Origin: Chionis minor
Lineage: Eukaryota > Chordata > Aves > Charadriiformes > Chionididae
Assembly (NCBI GenBank): GCA_013398295.1
Contig: VZSF01000883.1
Coordinates: 401,478 to 465,477, forward strand
DNA length: 64,000 nt
Reading direction: 5' to 3'
The notes below the pieces were generated by a model. That model was not told the origin of the DNA and ran no database searches. It saw nothing but the letters and a program-made list of their open reading frames with translations. Below, piece after piece: positions 59,310 through 64,000 of this stretch. The position numbers and the translations under genes are program-made. Numbering within the stretch: the stretch's first letter is position 1; every line of letters begins with the position of its first letter.

Positions 59310-61229
59310 AAGATCTATCCAAATCTACTGTACTTTGTGAGATGATCCCCAAATAGTGACAAATGCAACAACATTACAAATAGAAAGCATTCAGCGTGTT
59401 TTGATCTTGCCCTTTTTCAACCCTGGGTGAAAATACATGCACCATGAAGAAGGGATCAAGGTAATGACATAAGATTGTTTCAAGGACAGGGTGAAGAATA
59501 GATGGATGTTGCTCCCACACCAATACTCTGGTAACCTCAGAGCCAGTTGCCTGAGCTTACTTTGGTTCATGCATTCATAACTTGCTGTGATTGATATTGC
59601 ACATTTCTTTGTCCTTATTACTGACCAAGGCCATAAATCCCAATTATGGAAGACAGTCGAGTTCAAGCTGCTGCCATATTTCACAGCAACGCTAATGCAG
59701 AGGTTACCAAAGGTCACCTTGGCCAGAAAGCGGGACTACAGCATAGTAAACCTATATCTTCACTATTCAGCTGCAACGTCTTTCAGGCTGAATGAGCTTT
59801 GATTACCCCCTATCAGACCCCTAAGCCACATTCTTCTCTCAGAGCCAGGGACAGAACTGAGATACATGATCTCCTGTCTTGTGAATTGTGAAACGCACTG
59901 GCAAAGTGTGTGTCAGCCCCTTCTCCGAAGATTAAATGAAGTGGCAGCCGTTCCTACAGTTCAGGCAGCTGAGGGGTGAGCTGTGGTACAGGGAGAGGGA
60001 GCCCTCTGAAGATATAATTCAGCCCAGCAATTGGCCTGTACGAAAGAAGACTAAAGATACTATTTTTTAATTTAAAAGGTATACATGTTTTCATATTTTA
60101 TGCAAACTCTGAAGACCTAGCCACTTAAATGTACCAAGTCTGTATTGAAAGCTTGCTGATGTAAAAACTCCAAAGCTCTGGTTAATGATAGATAAGATTT
60201 CTTCAAGACACACCTAACAACACACAACTTTTAACTTGTTATTTCCAAAACACAAAAAGAACACAGCTTCAAAAAGAAAAGAAAAGGAAAAAAAGAATTC
60301 TTTGCCTTTCAGGGCAGTATCTACACCATTACACTCTTTCAGAGTTTAGTGTCCACTGGAAGCAGATACCAAAAAGTTTAGCATGATCCAGGTGCTTCAC
60401 AGCAGCCTCAGAAGCCCATTTCCCTAACGGCTGTGGGGAGAAGATGCACTCCCTCCATCTGAATTGCATTATGCGGCATGTGCTCACATAAAGGAGAGAT
60501 TCCCAATTCTTTTACGTTTTCTGAACACCCCACCAAAGATCAGTCAGTATGCACAGGAGACTGGGCACATGCATTCTGGAAGAGCCTCTTCCATTATAAC
60601 TAGAAACTGAAAGGACCTCCATGCATGCATACAGGCACATTTCATATACACTGGCCACAGGATAGTCAAGTTTCTGCCTGGGAATTCTGATCAGAAATAC
60701 AGGATATGCAAGTTTGGGCTTCACATTATGTTAACAGATTCAATGGATTTCAAGTGTGAAGAAGTACCTTCTTACTAGCCGGAGTCCAGCCCAGAGTTGA
60801 ATGTCTCAGATGAGAAATCCCTATAACAGATCAATGGCAATGCAGTGGAATGAGGAATCATCTTGTTCTTGTCCCCAGGAACACAGGGCATATATGATCT
60901 AAAAAGACTTTCATGCTTGTAATAAAGAGTCACAATAAATCATCAAACAAGCATACAGGCATATTACACACCTTGGATGCAGGATGAATAAAGCTATTTA
61001 CCAGGTCATCTAAAGCTCCACAACTGTAAGACTACAGAGGACCATGCCCCTGCCTTGTAGATTTGACTGGTATTCGAACTATGTATCCCACCTCACTTCA
61101 TCCCATTTGCTCTATTTATACCCCTCGAAGCAGAAGGTTCAGCATGCCCTACAGTCTCTAGAGATCTGGAGACAGGAGGGAATATTCTCTTAATTATCCC
61201 ATATCCCAGTGGTATATGTCATAAGCTGA
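59310..61229. other. Unique noncoding DNA, no gene seen
   Basis: No coding, RNA-gene or repeat signal was recognised. Confidence 0.5.
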
Positions 61230-61640
61230 AGTGCATAAAGCTCCTGGCCAGATTATCATTCACATGCTGTGTGGAATTTATTAAATTCCTTATCCCACAG
61301 CCATTTAATCAGTGGTATTATTGGAATGAGATATTTACCCCACTGGGTGGTATGGACTGGGGCAGGAAAACATGCCAGGAACAGCTTTGTGGATGCCTAT
61401 TTATAAAGACAGTGTAATTTTCTTTCCCCCTCCCTTTCTCTAGTAGAACCAGTCAGTTAGAGCTCCGGCAACAGAGCAGGGTTTATTCCGTGTCTTGTTT
61501 TCAGCAATAAATCTCTACTGCTGATGCGTTTTGATCCACAGCCAGTTTAATCTGCCTATTGACTGTTAAACTCTGTTTATTGTTTGCACGGGATCTTTAA
61601 GAATTAAGCCTTTCTTTCTCCCTCTCCCAGATCCAGGTTG
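61230..61640. promoter_or_regulatory. Candidate regulatory element with forkhead-site doublet
   Basis: A repeat-free, evenly composed block. TGTTTAT and TGTTTGC lie head to tail at 61574-61587, and both fit the forkhead (FOX) consensus TRTTKRY. Nearby words include TTTATTAAATT (61268-61278), ATTTAATC and CAGCAATAAATC. The paired FOX sites are the strongest motif signal of any candidate element in the window. Function remains an inference. Confidence 0.3.
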
Positions 61641-61798
61641 GATTTTTTTTAAAAGGGATTTCGAGCTGGGCTGAAGACCCAAGAAAGCCATTTCCTCCTC
61701 AAAATAAAGGTCTCATGGCATTACTCCATGAGGACTGTCCCCAGCCTAACTGGCTGTATCTGCTTCAGACAGAGAGTATCATTTATTCTCCTTGCTTA

Positions 61799-61858
61799 GA
61801 CAGTCTTCAGATTCCCATTCAGTCTCTTCACTCGGACAGTCTTCAGATTCCTTGCTGA
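61799..61858 (+). repeat. 36-bp tandem duplication
   Basis: The 17-bp word gacagtcttcagattcc occurs at 61799-61815 and again at 61835-61851. The flanking cttgcttaga and cttgctgaga are also shared in part. This fits a local duplication with a 36-base period. Confidence 0.85.
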
Positions 61859-62839
61859 GATTGCAAATTGCAACCAGCTATTGTTCTTACTTACATTTCA
61901 GCCATGTCCTTAACTGTAACTTGGACTCCAGAGCACTACAAATTATTTCTGTGCATAGTGAGTGACAGTTTCTATCCCTAACATTGAAGGACTGTGTTCA
62001 TCCCAACCTATTAATCACCTAAAGTAGAGGAATAAGTCATGCGAATGAGTCTTTTCTCCCCGCTGATGTGCAGGGACCCTAAACGCTAACTTACAGTTGA
62101 CTTCCCAGAAAGATGTCCCAGCCTCTGTTCCCATTTGCTATAGTCTAAATTTAAGCTGTAGAAGTGTGCAGCATCTTTGCTCTTTTTCCCCTGAAGGACT
62201 TGCATGACTATTCAGCTTTCTGCAGTATGCTGTGTTAGATATGTCTCCATCCAGGACAGATCTCTGGAGCATGGCTAAGTTGCTGTCCTGAAAGTTCATT
62301 TACCTTCATAAAACCATAAGGGAACATTACGGAGTAATAGAGGGATGGAGAAACATCTGGTTAGCCAACACGTGGGCCACAGGAGTAATGAACCCTGCAT
62401 TTTAATAGGTAAGTCTGCACCTGCACAAGATTTCCAGCTTCTGCACCAGCAACAGCTCCAGAGAGGGATAAATAATTAAGACAATAAAGCTGAGGTGGAA
62501 AATGGCTGCAATATTTGCTTTCCTTAAGAGCACATTAGGGACATGCATAAAATCAGACACGGTTGAGTTTGCTCTAACTGAACTTTGATTGACCCCAAAA
62601 GCCTTCTTAACTGAACAGACTGGTGAATCTACCCTCTGTAATTTGAAAAAGCACTGATTATTCTTTGACTGGTCCTAAGGCCTTGTGACTCTGTCTGATT
62701 TGAAACACAAGAACCCTAAAAACCCGTGATTTCACGACTTCAGACTACATGGGCTATGACCCCTGTGTTGCACAGTCATTCCAGAAGAGCCTGCTGTGCT
62801 CCTATTGCTATTTCCACACTGAGGCGTTTGCCACTCTAA
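61859..62839. other. Unique noncoding DNA, no gene seen
   Basis: No signal was recognised apart from the hairpin that follows. Confidence 0.45.
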
Positions 62840-62916
62840 CATATAAGCATAGTGCAATGATGACAAGGATCTGGGCTCTGGAAGAGCCTTGTCATCATTG
62901 CACTAAACCATACATG
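62840..62916 (+). ncRNA. miRNA-like hairpin with perfect 19-bp inverted repeat
   Basis: The arm TAGTGCAATGATGACAAGG (62850-62868) is matched exactly by its reverse complement at 62887-62905, with an 18-base loop region. The loop can itself pair: GGCTCT (62874-62879) with AGAGCC (62883-62888) around GGA. A looser lower stem (62840-62847 with 62909-62916) adds about six pairs with mismatches. Length and layout fit a pre-miRNA, and bases 2-8 of the 5' arm (AGTGCAA) equal the seed of the miR-130/301/454 family. However, that family's mature RNA comes from the 3' arm. The perfect pairing could equally come from a template-switch mutation. Because the repeat is a perfect palindrome, the minus strand would give the same arms. 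Expression is unknown. Confidence 0.4.
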
Positions 62917-63770
62917 ATCCCTGTTGCTGTGCTTTATTTTTAAGGAAAAACTTCATCAAATTTCAGTTGAAATATCCTCCCCCACATCAAAAATAGTATG
63001 GTTGACACTGATCAACTGTTAGGTGGGTAACATCTTCAATTTCAAAGGCAGGCATGTTTGAGGAGAGTCAGGTCTGGGGAGAAGATCCTGAAAGGTAGAC
63101 AGAAGCTCCTTGCTGAAACGCACACTAAAATTATTTGAGTTTCTTCAAGAACAATATGGTATGTTGTATTCAAGGGGTCTTGAATAAGAAACCAACTGAA
63201 GCTCCTTTACCTTCTGTGAAGCCAAAGTGAAGTTAAACTTCTGACCCTCCTGCTGTCAAAAAGCCCAGCTGAGAAAAAGCACATCAAAAGCCTATGGGCT
63301 TTTCACCAGTACTCTACATCCCTTTGTACAGAGACACCAACACCGATCAGGTTTCACACCCATAAGAAACAGGCTAGAAGACATTCAACAGCTCAGAAAA
63401 GCACTTCAGAGGACAGCTTATTATAAAGGTGCAGTGTAGCTGGAAAAGCAATGATGATGACCTCTTGAAAACTGTTCACACTGTTGTAGCTTTTAGCGTG
63501 CCTTAGTCTTGGGTCAAAATCTCTGTGCTGTGGGCAAACACAGATGAGAGAGTTTATGTACATGGGAGTCCAGGGTAAAGAGCAACAGACCCAAATAAAC
63601 AGGGAAGCAGCAGTAAACATTGCATCATCCTCTAACTGTAGCTCCACAACTATCAAGAGTGCCAAAAATAAAGTAAACCTCAGTATTTTACCTAGTTGTT
63701 TCCAAAGCAAGGAATTCTAAGACCTAGGTTTTATATGATCCGCTTCTGTAAGTATATAACATACTTTCAT
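62917..63770. other. Unique noncoding DNA, no gene seen
   Basis: No gene or repeat was recognised. A minus-strand open frame at 63393-63710 has no family resemblance. Confidence 0.45.
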
Positions 63771-63771
63771 T

Positions 63772-63890
63772 TCAGGAGCTCTGGTTCTATTTCCCATTCT
63801 CAGCAATAATTATACATGTGATAGTGGACAAGTGAATTGCTCTCTGCCTCAGTTTCCTCATCTTTTAAATAGCTTTAGGAATAAAGTTCC
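63772..63890 (+). repeat. MIR-type SINE fragment, sense
   Basis: The order 'ggagctctggttctatttcc' (63775-63794), 'gtggacaagtgaattgctct' (63824-63843), 'ctgcctcagtttcctcatct' (63845-63864) and 'tttaaatag' follows the MIR/CORE-SINE core closely. That core reads 'gagctctgggttctattccc', 'tgggcaagtcacttaacctctctgtgcctcagtttcctcatctgtaaaatgg'. The block around the CCTCAGTTTCCTCATCT word is exact. Confidence 0.85.
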
Positions 63891-64000
63891 GAACCACATT
63901 TGAGCACGATCGTTTGCACGTGTGCCCTCATCACTACAGTAACAAACATCCAAAATAAACTAACCAAGCTCTACTCCAAAGGGAAGAAAAACAGATAAAG
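63891..64000. other. Window edge, nothing recognised
   Basis: Short unique sequence to the window end. Confidence 0.5.

Overview
The window reads as a stretch of bird nuclear genome: a gene-poor intergenic region or a very large intron. The lineage call rests on interspersed repeats. Two CR1 LINE 3' ends (12.1-12.5 kb and 13.8-14.2 kb) have the bird-type tail: ATTCTGTG-type terminal repeats next to the 'ggttggaagggacc' and 'gatcatctggtccaacc' block on the antisense strand. Repeat density is low, base composition is AT-leaning, and no Alu, L1 or other mammalian repeat was seen. No rRNA, tRNA, CRISPR array, insertion sequence, prokaryotic operon or plausible multi-exon gene was recognised. Open frames are short and mostly lack any protein-family signal.

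Layout. 1-4.8 kb is unique noncoding DNA. At 4.8 kb there is a T-run followed by a G-quadruplex-type run. 6.9-7.2 kb is a candidate regulatory element (TAATTA, CACGTG, MEF2-like site) ending in a long polypyrimidine tract. 11.0 kb holds a 51-bp alternating purine-pyrimidine tract. 12.1-14.4 kb is a CR1 cluster: a bird-type 3' end (+), a much older turtle-like CR1 with a decayed reverse transcriptase (+), then a bird-type 3' end (-) followed by an older antisense CR1 piece. 19.1 kb has another old CR1 (+). 20-32 kb is almost featureless. At 32.3-32.6 kb, minus strand, an open frame with a hydrophobic protein, coding-like codon bias and a good splice acceptor is the only serious exon candidate. 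34.9 and 39.2 kb are MIR/CORE-SINE copies. 41.5-41.8 kb is a CpG-rich patch. 45.1-45.4 and 49.7-49.9 kb are candidate regulatory elements. 46.6-46.8 and 47.5-47.9 kb are CR1 copies in opposite orientations. 54-55.3 kb holds three old repeat fragments. 61.2-61.6 kb is a candidate regulatory element with a forkhead-site doublet. 62.84-62.92 kb holds a perfect 19-bp inverted repeat that folds into a miRNA-like hairpin, and 63.8 kb is a MIR copy.

Nothing here amounts to a set of genes working together. If the region has a function, it is most likely regulatory (distal enhancers of a gene outside the window) or a small RNA from the 62.8-kb hairpin. Repeat calls rest on remembered consensus patterns and regulatory calls on motif clusters. 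Both need alignment to be certain.
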